This document shows, piece by piece, positions 43,267 through 51,506 of a stretch of 64,000 nucleotides of DNA (within the stretch, counting starts at the first letter, position 1; the number at the start of each line of letters is the position of its first letter). A model generated the notes under the pieces. The model had not been told where the DNA came from and did not search any database. It saw only the letters and a list, made by a program, of their open reading frames with translations. Origin of the DNA: Marinobacter salinexigens (GTDB lineage Bacteria > Pseudomonadota > Gammaproteobacteria > Pseudomonadales > Oleiphilaceae); the NCBI RefSeq assembly GCF_008370345.1, contig NZ_VTUU01000002.1, positions 310,001 to 374,000 on the forward strand, read 5' to 3'. Made by a program: the position numbers and the translations under genes.

Positions 43267-43734
43267 TTAATGCGCCTGGTCGGCAAAGAATGTTGCCTGC
43301 ATGATCCGGCTGATCCGCCCGGAGTGGCCGTCTTTCAGCGCAGTGCGGATCAGGTGGATATAGGTGGAGAGGTCTTCTTGCACGGACGTAGGAAGGTGCT
43401 CTTCAGCCCGTTGGTGGCTCTGACCGAACTCCCGTGTGAGTGGTGCAGGTGCCGGAGCGCTCAGACGGATAAAGGCATCACGGGTCAGAACCGCCTGATC
43501 GAGTGCCTCCTGACGGATCGTATCGACGTATCGAAGCAGGCCTTCTTCCTGCAACCAGAGCAGGGCACCGAAACAGGCCATATGGCGCTTGCTGTGAAGC
43601 CCGAATTCATCCGGTTCGTCTGGGCCTGCGATGTCCTCGACAAACAGGTTTACCCGCCTTGGGAAAGCGCCGTAGAGCTGAACCAATGCGATGGCAACGT
43701 CCTTGTAGAATTCCTCGACATGTATGTCGGCCAT
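43267..43734 (-). CDS. Conserved hypothetical protein between alaA and htpX
   Basis: A 155-residue, probably soluble protein that I do not recognise. It starts MADIHVEEFYKDVAIALVQLY and contains an FPRRVNLFVEDIAGPDEPDEFGLHS segment. The middle looks mixed helical (GALLWLQEEGLLRYVDTIRQEALDQAVLT). No signal peptide, membrane segment or cysteine motif is seen. It begins 12 bases after alaA on the same strand and is probably co-transcribed with it. The LWLQEEGLLRY part vaguely resembles a winged-helix, but that is weak. Confidence 0.7.
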   Translation of the reverse strand: MADIHVEEFYKDVAIALVQLYGAFPRRVNLFVEDIAGPDEPDEFGLHSKRHMACFGALLWLQEEGLLRYVDTIRQEALDQAVLTRDAFIRLSAPAPAPLTREFGQSHQRAEEHLPTSVQEDLSTYIHLIRTALKDGHSGRISRIMQATFFADQAH

Positions 43735-43746
43735 GAGTGCTCCGCG

Positions 43747-44961
43747 TTACTGCTGGTATTTATCCAGGAAGCGCCCGAGGCGCATCATGGCGTCTTCGAG
43801 GGTATCCACCCGGGGAAGAAAGACCACCCGGAGATGCTGTTTGTCATCAATATTAAAGGCTGAACCCTGAACCAGAAGGATTTTTTCCTGTAGGAGCAGA
43901 TCCAGTACCAGCTTCTCATCATTGACGATCGGGAAGCGTTTCGGGTCCAGTTTCGGGAACAGGTAGAGCGCTCCCTGGGGCTTGACGCAGCTCACACCGG
44001 GTATGTCGTTCAGCATCCGCCAGGCGGTTTCACGCTGTTCGTAGAGGCGGCCTTCCGGTGCCACCAGGTCATTGATTGACTGGTATCCGCCAAGAGCGGT
44101 CTGGATGGCGAGCTGGGCCGGAACGTTGGCGCAAAGACGCATGTTGGACAACATCTCGATGCCTTCGATCAGGTCAGTGGCACGGTGTTTGGCGCCGCTG
44201 ATAATCATCCAGCCGGAGCGGTAACCAGCTGCGCGGTAGTTCTTGGACAGACCGTTATAGGTGAAAAACAGAACATCATCCGCAAGCGAGGCCGTGGAGA
44301 CATGGGTCGTGCCATCGTACAGGATCTTGTCGTAGATCTCGTCGGACAGCACGATCAGGTTGTGTTTGCGGGCCAGCTCAATCACCTGCTCGAGGAGCTC
44401 GGTGGAGTAAACGGCGCCGGTCGGGTTATTAGGGTTGATCAGAACAATAGCCCGGGTGCGACTGGTGATCTTTTTCTTGATGTCATCGATATCCGGGAAC
44501 CAGTTCTGCTGCTCGTCACAGCGGTAGTGCACGGGCTTTCCGCTGGACAGAGTGACGGCTGCGGTCCAAAGCGGGTAATCCGGAGCCGGGATCAGTACTT
44601 CGTCGCCGGTATTGAGCATGGCCTGCATCGACATGACGATCAGTTCGCTGACACCATTGCCGAGGTAGATGTCATCGATATCCACCTTGTCGATGCCCCG
44701 TTGCTGGCAGTAGTGCATGACTGCCTTGCGGGCGGAGAACAGGCCTTTGGACTCAACGTAGCCCTGAGCCTGATGCATGTTGTAGATGACGTCCTGCTGG
44801 ATTTCTTCCGGCACGTCGAGTTCGAAGGTGGCCGGGTTGCCAATATTGAGTTTGAGGACCCGATGTCCTTCTTCCTCGAGACGACGCGCTTCACGCAGAA
44901 CTACGCCACGAATTTCGTAACACACATTATCCAGCTTGGCGGATTTGTAGTAGTTCTGCAT
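43747..44961 (-). CDS. alaA: Glutamate-pyruvate aminotransferase AlaA
   Basis: A 404-residue class I pyridoxal-phosphate aminotransferase making alanine from pyruvate and glutamate. Seen are KLNIGNPATFELDVPEEI, the PAPDYPLWTAA and INPNNPTGAVYS segments, SDEIYDKILYDG, and the PLP lysine in NGLSKNYRAAGYRSGW near residue 240. The N-terminal KSAKLDNVCYEIRGVVL is characteristic of AlaA (YfbQ). The hypothetical gene at 43267 follows by 12 bases. Confidence 0.93.
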   Translation of the reverse strand: MQNYYKSAKLDNVCYEIRGVVLREARRLEEEGHRVLKLNIGNPATFELDVPEEIQQDVIYNMHQAQGYVESKGLFSARKAVMHYCQQRGIDKVDIDDIYLGNGVSELIVMSMQAMLNTGDEVLIPAPDYPLWTAAVTLSSGKPVHYRCDEQQNWFPDIDDIKKKITSRTRAIVLINPNNPTGAVYSTELLEQVIELARKHNLIVLSDEIYDKILYDGTTHVSTASLADDVLFFTYNGLSKNYRAAGYRSGWMIISGAKHRATDLIEGIEMLSNMRLCANVPAQLAIQTALGGYQSINDLVAPEGRLYEQRETAWRMLNDIPGVSCVKPQGALYLFPKLDPKRFPIVNDEKLVLDLLLQEKILLVQGSAFNIDDKQHLRVVFLPRVDTLEDAMMRLGRFLDKYQQ

Positions 44962-45146
44962 GGAATGGGGCTTCCTTTATCTGAAAATGGAAAACGCGAA
45001 ACAGGCTTTATTCTAGCGGAGCTGAGGGGGGCGGCAACAGGGGAATTATGATGAATTGTGGCGTGATCCTGCAGATTTAGCCGGTAAACCTCAGGATGAT
45101 TTGAAGGTGTTCTGCCTCTGAGCTGAAAAAGGTGTACCTTCAATTA

Positions 45147-45162
45147 ATATTGTGCACAATAT
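45147..45162. promoter_or_regulatory. Perfect 16-bp palindrome upstream of the peroxidase-ohrR genes
   Basis: ATATTGTGCACAATAT is fully self-complementary and ends 42 bp before the peroxidase start codon. Just to its left, CAATTAATATTG resembles the AATT-type halves of OhrR boxes. Since an OhrR-type repressor gene is second in this operon, an autoregulatory operator is likely. Confidence 0.55.
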
Positions 45163-45204
45163 AACGGTGCAACATATAAGATAACAGCTGACGGAGAACA
45201 GGGT

Positions 45205-45690
45205 ATGTCTGATAGCACCGTTTACGACTTTACGGTCCGGGATATCAAGGGTAATGAGAAGAACATGTCGGAGTACCAGGGCAAGGTACTGCTGATTGTG
45301 AATACTGCGAGCAAGTGCGGCTTTACGCCCCAGTTCGAAGGACTGCAGACGCTGCATCAGGAGCTCGGCGAAAAAGGTCTGGAAGTGCTCGGTTTTCCCT
45401 GTAACCAGTTTCTGAGCCAGGACCCGGGTGATGACGATTCCATCAGTCAGTTCTGCAGTCTTAACTACGGTGTCGATTTTCCGATGTTTTCGAAGATCGA
45501 AGTGAATGGTCCCGGGACACACCCGCTTTACCAGTTTCTGAAGAAACAGGCCAAAGGGGTTATGGGGTCCGAGAAGGTAAAATGGAACTTCACTAAATTC
45601 CTGGTTAACCGGAAGGGAGACGTGGTCAAGCGTTACGCGCCGACTGTGAAGCCTGAGGACATCCGTGCGGATATCGAAAAGCTGCTCTGA
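45205..45690 (+). CDS. Glutathione peroxidase family protein
   Basis: A 161-residue thiol peroxidase of the glutathione peroxidase family. The catalytic residues are present: cysteine in NTASKCGFTPQ (near residue 37), glutamine next to the FPCNQF motif, and tryptophan and asparagine in VKWNFTKFLV. The second cysteine in FPCNQF could serve thioredoxin-type resolution, and bacterial members often use thioredoxin rather than glutathione. It is followed two bases later by an OhrR-type regulator, so organic hydroperoxides are the likely inducer and substrate. Confidence 0.92.
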   Translation: MSDSTVYDFTVRDIKGNEKNMSEYQGKVLLIVNTASKCGFTPQFEGLQTLHQELGEKGLEVLGFPCNQFLSQDPGDDDSISQFCSLNYGVDFPMFSKIEVNGPGTHPLYQFLKKQAKGVMGSEKVKWNFTKFLVNRKGDVVKRYAPTVKPEDIRADIEKLL

Positions 45691-45692
45691 CC

Positions 45693-46181
45693 ATGGTGGA
45701 TAATGGCGATAGCCTGAGCCTCGATGACCAGATCTGTTTCGCCCTTTATGCCGCCAACAGGGCCGTTACCGCCCGTTACCGGCCGATTCTTGAGGAGCTT
45801 GGTCTGACCTACCCCCAGTATCTTGTGATGCTGGTGCTGTGGCAGGAACAGTGTGATAACGCTGCAGATATAAGCAATCCCGAGGGGCTCAGGATTTCAG
45901 ATCTTGGCCGTAGGTTGAGGCTTGATACCGGAACACTGACCCCGCTACTGAAAAGGCTTGCCGAGCGGGAAATGCTGACTCGCGAACGCAGCAGCAGGGA
46001 TGAGCGGGTGGTGGAGGTCAGGCTCACGAAAAAGGGCGCAGCCTTGAGGGCGCGAGCTCAAGGCATTCCGGGCCGGTTGCTATGCGGACTGGACGTTCAG
46101 CCGGAGCGGCTTATTGCGCTGCGTACAGAATTGCAGGACATGCTCAGGATTCTTGAGGAAACGGGCGGGTCCAGCGGTTGA
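45693..46181 (+). CDS. ohrR: MarR-family organic hydroperoxide sensor OhrR
   Basis: A 162-residue MarR-type repressor of the OhrR class. The N-terminal DDQICFALYAANRAVTARY carries the peroxide-sensing cysteine near residue 15. The winged helix includes LTYPQYLVMLVLW, ISDLGRRLRLDTGTLTPLLK and RSSRDERVVEVRLT, all OhrR-like. The usual partner gene ohr is replaced here by a glutathione peroxidase. It overlaps the 3' end of the convergent histidine kinase gene by 38 bases. Confidence 0.88.
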   Translation: MVDNGDSLSLDDQICFALYAANRAVTARYRPILEELGLTYPQYLVMLVLWQEQCDNAADISNPEGLRISDLGRRLRLDTGTLTPLLKRLAEREMLTRERSSRDERVVEVRLTKKGAALRARAQGIPGRLLCGLDVQPERLIALRTELQDMLRILEETGGSSG

Positions 46182-48474
46182 TGGCAGCTCGAAGTTCATT
46201 TCGTTTGTATGGCTTGGTGATGTAGTCGTTCATCCCGGCAGCGATACAGTCATCACGATCACCTTGCATCACATTGGCGGTCATGGCGATGATGGGGAGG
46301 GTTCGCCAGTCCGGATTCTCCCGGATTTTTCTGGTGGCGGCGTAACCGTCCATAACGGGCATCTGGCAGTCCATCAGAACAAGGTCATAGGCGTGGTTCT
46401 GTAGCGCCTCAATAGCTCTTAGCCCATTCTCGGCATGATACACCTGATGCCCCATCTTCTTTAGCAGGCTGCTGGCCACCAGTTGGTTTACCTGATTGTC
46501 TTCGACCAGCAGTATATTGAGCGGGCGCTGCGGGCCGCTAACGGAGTCGTTGTGATCAATAGCTGAGGTGTCCAGGTCCGTCATAACGCCAGCGGCCCGG
46601 CACAGCGTTTGATACAGATTGCTTCGATTCAGTGGTAGTGGCAGAACCTGATAGGCTGGATCAGCGGGTACCGTTCCGGTGGTATCGGCAATGATCACAC
46701 CGGCCCCAGTCCAGCGGGTTGCTGTGCCAGTGATGTCGGATGGGGTATCCGCAAGGGCAATCAGGATGGCATCTGGTGCTTGATTCGGACTGCTCACCGG
46801 TATGCCCCAGGCTTCAAGTTGACGCTTCAGGGACTGGCCGTGGGGGCTGGTGTCCGGAAAATCCAGTGCGACACCTATCTGTTGCAGGCTAGAAGCAACA
46901 TCAGGCAGTTGGAGTGTGCCGCTGTCCTCGTGAATCGGGAGTGGGAGGGTAACCGTGAAATGGGTACCTTTGCCCTCCTCGGAGGTTACGGCTATCTGGC
47001 CGTGCATCCGTTCGACCAGTTGGCGACATAGAGCAAGCCCGAGCCCGGTGCCGCCATAAAGCCGTGTGGTGTCGGCATCGGCCTGGGAAAAGGGTGAGAA
47101 GATCTTCTGGAGGCCTTCGCCAGACATGCCGATGCCGGTGTCTATGACGTCAAGATGGAAGATGCCTTCCTTGTGGTACGCACGGATACGGACGCTACCT
47201 TCATCGGTGAACTTGATGGCGTTACTGACGAGATTGTTGACGATCTGACGAACCCGCGTCGGGTCGCCCAGGAAGTTTTCAGGGAGCTCGGGATCAAGAT
47301 CCGTGACCAGGTCGATGTTTTTCCGGCGAGCCTGTTGGGCATGAAGGGTGGCGCATTCCTCGATCAATGCACGGGAACTGAAGGGTATGTTCTCCAGGTT
47401 GAGTTTGCCCGCCTCGACCTTTGAGATGTCAAGAATGTCATTGAGCAGACCGAGCAGGCTCTCGCCGGCATTCAGTGCGATCTCCAGACGATCGCGCTGG
47501 GAGGGATCGGCTTCCCCTTCCAATGCCAGGCCAAGCATTCCCAGAACACCATTCAGTGGTGTTCTGATTTCATGGCTCATGCTGGCCAGGAAGTTGGCCC
47601 TTGAGCGAGCTCGGCGGACAGCATCTTCCTTGGCCCTTACCAGAGCGCGGTTGCCTCTCTGCAGAGCGTCATTTTTTTCGGAAATTTCCCGGGTGCGGTC
47701 TTCGACTTCCTGTTCGAGCCGGGAGGAATAGTTCTTCATCGCACTCTCGGCCAATCGTAGCTGGGCAAGCGTGGAGTCTATGGTTTCGAGATGCTGGTTG
47801 ATGATCCCGACCATGGTGCCGATTTCATCTTCGGTATGACCTGCAGGAACCGGGAGTCGCATTTTTTCCGGGGTCCTTGGGCGAGCCTCGCTCAGGGAGC
47901 TGATCACGTTCAGCATGGGTCGGGTCAGAACGAGATAGAAAATTCCCAGCAATGCGGCAGAAAGTACCAGGCTCTTGAACAAACCGCTCACCAGCGTGTA
48001 GCTGGATCTTTGTAGAAACTGAAGCCCGTAGTGGTAGGTGTCAATGGTGACGGTCAGTTGACCAAGTGGCAGGTTCTGGAGTTGTGGTACCTTGAGTTCC
48101 TGACTGAATGCACGGCTGGAGCCGAACAGCAGGTCACTGACCCAGCGATAAGGCGAGTCCGGGCTGCGCTTGCTGGCAGCGGCCATTGTCTGTTTCTCGC
48201 TGTCGAGAATCCTGGCGTCGATGGTTGCGGGATGCCTCAGCAGGCCGTCCAGCAGTTCCTCTGCCAGACGCACGTCGATGTTGTACGCTATCTGTGATGC
48301 CGGGCTGAGGCTGATCATCAACAGCGCCTGAATTTCCTCTTCCATGGATTCCCGGGCGTTGAAGAAGTCCAGGGTAATCTGAACGATATTCAGGATAAGG
48401 CCGAGCGTCATGGCAACGAGGACGGTGTCCCTCGTCAGGCGATAGGAGAGGCGCTTTCTGAAGCCTTTAATCAC
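46144..48474 (-). CDS. Hybrid sensor histidine kinase (BarA-like, no HPt)
   Basis: A 776-residue sensor kinase. It has membrane helices at about 17-37 and 163-187 bracketing a ~125-residue periplasmic domain, a HAMP-like linker and a coiled coil (about 235-285). The HisKA phospho-acceptor is His301 in SMSHEIRTPLNG. The HATPase domain shows NLVSNAIKF, DTGIGM and GGTGLGLAL. A degenerate middle region follows, then a receiver domain with phospho-acceptor Asp in LVLMDCQMPVMDGY near residue 690. The architecture resembles BarA but lacks the C-terminal HPt domain, so phosphorelay needs a separate HPt protein. The signal is unknown. Confidence 0.9.
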   Translation of the reverse strand: MIKGFRKRLSYRLTRDTVLVAMTLGLILNIVQITLDFFNARESMEEEIQALLMISLSPASQIAYNIDVRLAEELLDGLLRHPATIDARILDSEKQTMAAASKRSPDSPYRWVSDLLFGSSRAFSQELKVPQLQNLPLGQLTVTIDTYHYGLQFLQRSSYTLVSGLFKSLVLSAALLGIFYLVLTRPMLNVISSLSEARPRTPEKMRLPVPAGHTEDEIGTMVGIINQHLETIDSTLAQLRLAESAMKNYSSRLEQEVEDRTREISEKNDALQRGNRALVRAKEDAVRRARSRANFLASMSHEIRTPLNGVLGMLGLALEGEADPSQRDRLEIALNAGESLLGLLNDILDISKVEAGKLNLENIPFSSRALIEECATLHAQQARRKNIDLVTDLDPELPENFLGDPTRVRQIVNNLVSNAIKFTDEGSVRIRAYHKEGIFHLDVIDTGIGMSGEGLQKIFSPFSQADADTTRLYGGTGLGLALCRQLVERMHGQIAVTSEEGKGTHFTVTLPLPIHEDSGTLQLPDVASSLQQIGVALDFPDTSPHGQSLKRQLEAWGIPVSSPNQAPDAILIALADTPSDITGTATRWTGAGVIIADTTGTVPADPAYQVLPLPLNRSNLYQTLCRAAGVMTDLDTSAIDHNDSVSGPQRPLNILLVEDNQVNQLVASSLLKKMGHQVYHAENGLRAIEALQNHAYDLVLMDCQMPVMDGYAATRKIRENPDWRTLPIIAMTANVMQGDRDDCIAAGMNDYITKPYKRNELRAAINRWTRPFPQES

Positions 48475-48528
48475 GGTGAGTCACAGTCCTTGTATGCGAG
48501 TCATGATCAGGAATTGTCTGGCCTTGGA

Positions 48529-49305
48529 TCAGTTATCGTAGTCGGCCTTTTTCTTCCATTCATCATCGTGAAGGAAAGTATCCCATTCCCGGTCAAGCTT
48601 GGCCTGGGATTCTGCACTCGCGTTTTCCTTGCCTTCGGCGGCGCCCATAGCTTCAAGCTCCTTGATACGGGTACGGAAACTCTTCACCGCCTTCATGGCT
48701 AATGGATTGTCCCGGGATTTACCCATCTCGGTGCTGGCAAGGTGGTAGGCGTGGATGGCCTTGCGGAACTGATTTTGTCGGACGTAGTCCCGGGCCTGAA
48801 AAACATGAAGGTCAGCATGAGTCTTGTGAATCAGGAACAGCACATACTTGAGATTTTTTTTCGCGGCAGCGGTATTGACTTCGCGCGCTTTGTGCATGCC
48901 CTCAATCATTTTGAACAGATTCTGGAGCAGCTCTTTGACGTAGGCGGACTTCTCTGGAGAATCGATTTTGACAGGTGCCCGGGTATCCCGCTTTTCCAGA
49001 ACAGCAGTCTTCAGCTCTTTTGTGCTTTCCTGCCAGTTGCTTACCGGAAGATCAGATTTGAGTCCTGACAGCTCATTACAGGCTGATTCCATTCGTTTGA
49101 TCAAGAGAAGCTTGAGGTCGGTTGTCAGGTACTGACCCGGAATCTCCGAATACAGACGGTTGGCCCGGTTGAAGATGTCTTCTTGTGACGTAATCTTGCG
49201 CATACGCTCAATGCGGGCGCGTTCCCGCATCTGGGTAGCAACAATAATGGCGATTGATAGGGTAACGATACCCACCAACACAAGGACAATCGTCGTGGTA
49301 TCCAT
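48529..49305 (-). CDS. Hypothetical membrane-anchored helical protein
   Basis: A 258-residue protein that I do not recognise. One N-terminal membrane helix (about residues 5-24, IVLVLVGIVTLSIAIIVATQ) is followed by a basic stretch and a long, mostly helical, charged cytoplasmic region. It has TPR-like character near residues 165-200 (QARDYVRQNQFRKAIHAYHLASTEM), and an acidic and lysine-rich end. It lies 54 bases upstream of, and on the same strand as, the hybrid kinase gene read in the opposite order: this gene first, kinase second. A role with the kinase is possible but unproven. Confidence 0.75.
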   Translation of the reverse strand: MDTTTIVLVLVGIVTLSIAIIVATQMRERARIERMRKITSQEDIFNRANRLYSEIPGQYLTTDLKLLLIKRMESACNELSGLKSDLPVSNWQESTKELKTAVLEKRDTRAPVKIDSPEKSAYVKELLQNLFKMIEGMHKAREVNTAAAKKNLKYVLFLIHKTHADLHVFQARDYVRQNQFRKAIHAYHLASTEMGKSRDNPLAMKAVKSFRTRIKELEAMGAAEGKENASAESQAKLDREWDTFLHDDEWKKKADYDN

Positions 49306-49533
49306 GCTGTCCGTTACGACTCCGGGTTATAGGTCAATCCATGGAAGGCTCAATAGCTCTGCCAGGAAATGACGACATTATTCTGCAAGTTACAGAAAGA
49401 CTAGCAGAAATCCACAGTTGAATCTGTTTTCTAAAGTTACAGTTGATGGCTTTATTTTTTTGGTGAATTATCACTGGTGTATATATTATTGTGATGAATG
49501 TAGGAACGTTGAACCTGTGCCCTGGAGTCCCTT

Positions 49534-50544
49534 ATGGATATTTCCCGTGTGGATCTCAACCTGCTGGTCTATCTCGATGTACTTCTTCGAGAGCGAAATG
49601 TTACCAAAGCGGCGAACCACCTTGGCATTACTCAGCCAGCCATGAGTAATGGGCTGCGGCGGCTTCGGGATCTGTTCAGCGATCCGTTGCTGGTTCGTAC
49701 CAGTGAAGGTATGACGGCAACGGAGCGGGCCAGAGAGCTGCAACCGCTGGTGCGCGGCATCTTGTCAGATATCGAGCAGGCGGTTCAGGAAAAAACGCCA
49801 TTCTCTGCACTTGAGAGCCAGCGGGTATTCAGGATCATGGCCAGTGACTATGCTGAGTCGTGTCTGATGCCGCGTGTGTTGAGGCGGATTCGTCAGGAAG
49901 CTCCTCATGTGACTCTGGACGTATTGACTCCCAGTGACGTAAGTTTCCTCGACGTCGAACAGGGGCGGTTGGATATGGCCATCAACCGCTTCGACAAGAT
50001 TCCCCAGTCTTTCCATCAGAAGACCCTCTGGACAGAATACTTCGCCTGTCTGATGAACGCCCGCAATCCTATCCTGAAAGAGCCGTTTACCCTCGATACC
50101 TACCTGGACGCAAGCCATATCTGGGTAAGCAAGACGGGTTTCGGTGTCGGGGTAGGGGTCAATCCTAAAGATGTCCAGCGCCTTGGCTGGGTTGATGAAG
50201 CTCTGACGCGGATGGGAAGGAAGCGGCAGATTTCGGTTTTCACCCGGCATTATCAGGTGGCGATGTTGCTGGCGGAACAGCACGATCTGATTGCGACCTT
50301 GCCATCACGGGCAGCCTGGCTTCAGAGAGATAATAACAATCTGGTGGTCAAGGTCCCGCCGTTCGACGTTCCTCCCTTCGAGCTGAAGATGGCCTGGAGT
50401 CCACTGCTGCAACACAATGCAGACCATCAATGGCTGAGAAAACTGATCATGGAAGTGGCGGAAGAGGTCGATCGCGAGTTTGCAGAATTCGGGGCTCGTT
50501 TTGAATCACCCGACACCCCACAGTTCCACCACTCAGAGCGGTAG
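49534..50544 (+). CDS. LysR-family transcriptional regulator
   Basis: A 336-residue LysR-type regulator. The N-terminal winged helix begins VDLNLLVYLDVLLRERNVTKAA, with the recognition helix in NHLGITQPAMSNGLRRLR. This is of the NodD/LeuO-like group that shows a very even helix-turn-helix. The effector domain spans about 95-310. The AT-rich 228-bp upstream region contains ATCAC and GTGAT halves 16 bp apart (49470-49495) that could be its operator. It overlaps the convergent GNAT gene by 12 bases. The target is not evident. Confidence 0.9.
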   Translation: MDISRVDLNLLVYLDVLLRERNVTKAANHLGITQPAMSNGLRRLRDLFSDPLLVRTSEGMTATERARELQPLVRGILSDIEQAVQEKTPFSALESQRVFRIMASDYAESCLMPRVLRRIRQEAPHVTLDVLTPSDVSFLDVEQGRLDMAINRFDKIPQSFHQKTLWTEYFACLMNARNPILKEPFTLDTYLDASHIWVSKTGFGVGVGVNPKDVQRLGWVDEALTRMGRKRQISVFTRHYQVAMLLAEQHDLIATLPSRAAWLQRDNNNLVVKVPPFDVPPFELKMAWSPLLQHNADHQWLRKLIMEVAEEVDREFAEFGARFESPDTPQFHHSER

Positions 50545-51498
50545 TTCCCTTAGTTCAAGGGAGCTTCGGCTTGCATCCCACATGCGCTGAAACCGTTCTG
50601 AGAGAAGCTTGACCCTGCCGCCGTCGGCAAAGTTTGCGAAGCCTTCAGGTTTGTAAAAGTCATGTCGGTAAACAACACCTTCCCGATCGGCCAGCATGAA
50701 CGGCTGATCATCAGCGGGGTATTCGTCGTTGACCAGTCTGAGCTCAATTTTGCTCGGCAGACGGCGCATGAGTTCGACAAGCTGGTGACGCCTTTTTACC
50801 AGTGGTTTGTCGTCATGAATCAATAGCCGGACTTCGCTGATCCTGTGACGACGGGCAAGGGAAGAAATCAGTTCCCGGAAGCGGTGACGATCATACAGGT
50901 CATGTTCCAGAAAACGATCGTAGATCCATAGCCGCTGTCGGGCCTGGCCTGCCAGGGAGTCCATCAGGTTCAGCATTCGTGGTTCATCAGAGAAAAGCCA
51001 GGATTCGGTATCCTTCCCCATCAGCAGGGGGCGTTCTCGAGACTGAAGTGCTTCATGCTGCAGGGCAGGGGAGAGACTGCGCATGTCAACATGGGGAATG
51101 CCTGCATCGTCATAGGTCTCGGAACAGACGTGAAAGCCAGCCTTTTCATAAAACGGAATGGCGTATTCCTGAGCTGAAAGCACCAGTTCCTGATAGTTTT
51201 CTGCCGCCTCAGCAATCAAGTGCCTGAGCATCGATTCACCGATACCCAAACCGCGATACTCGGGGAGAATGGCCATTCGCCCGATACGTGCGGTTTCCTC
51301 GAGCGCTGTAAACATACGGGCAACCCCCATGGGTTTATTGTCCGGGGTTACGGCAAGGTAGTGGTCGGCGATTTCGTCGGTGTCGTCCCACTCCAGCTCA
51401 GGGGGGACTTTCTGTTCGTCGATGAAAACGGCCTGCCGGATATCTTTGATGGGCCCAGGGGCCAACTGCCAGCTGTATTTCCGGATTCGTGTCTTCAT
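50533..51498 (-). CDS. GNAT acetyltransferase with extra C-terminal domain
   Basis: A 321-residue protein. Residues 1-145 are a GNAT domain with IRQAVFIDEQKVPPELEWD, the acetyl-CoA pyrophosphate loop ARIGRMAILPEYRGLGIGE (near 75-93), and YEKAGFHVCSETYDDAGI near the end, resembling ElaA/YjaB-like members. The remaining ~175 residues form a second domain (PRMLNLMDSLAGQARQRLWIYD; EVRLLIHDDKP) that I cannot place firmly; the spacing recalls a phospholipase-D-like fold without its catalytic HKD motif. Such a fused arrangement is found in other marine gammaproteobacteria as far as I recall. The substrate is unknown. Confidence 0.8.
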   Translation of the reverse strand: MKTRIRKYSWQLAPGPIKDIRQAVFIDEQKVPPELEWDDTDEIADHYLAVTPDNKPMGVARMFTALEETARIGRMAILPEYRGLGIGESMLRHLIAEAAENYQELVLSAQEYAIPFYEKAGFHVCSETYDDAGIPHVDMRSLSPALQHEALQSRERPLLMGKDTESWLFSDEPRMLNLMDSLAGQARQRLWIYDRFLEHDLYDRHRFRELISSLARRHRISEVRLLIHDDKPLVKRRHQLVELMRRLPSKIELRLVNDEYPADDQPFMLADREGVVYRHDFYKPEGFANFADGGRVKLLSERFQRMWDASRSSLELRELPL

Positions 51499-51506
51499 GG
51501 AGAAAC

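Noticed and set aside
49470-49495. ATCAC and GTGAT pair as a LysR operator
   Set aside because: Short halves with a 16-bp spacer in an AT-rich region; mentioned with the gene but too weak for its own entry.
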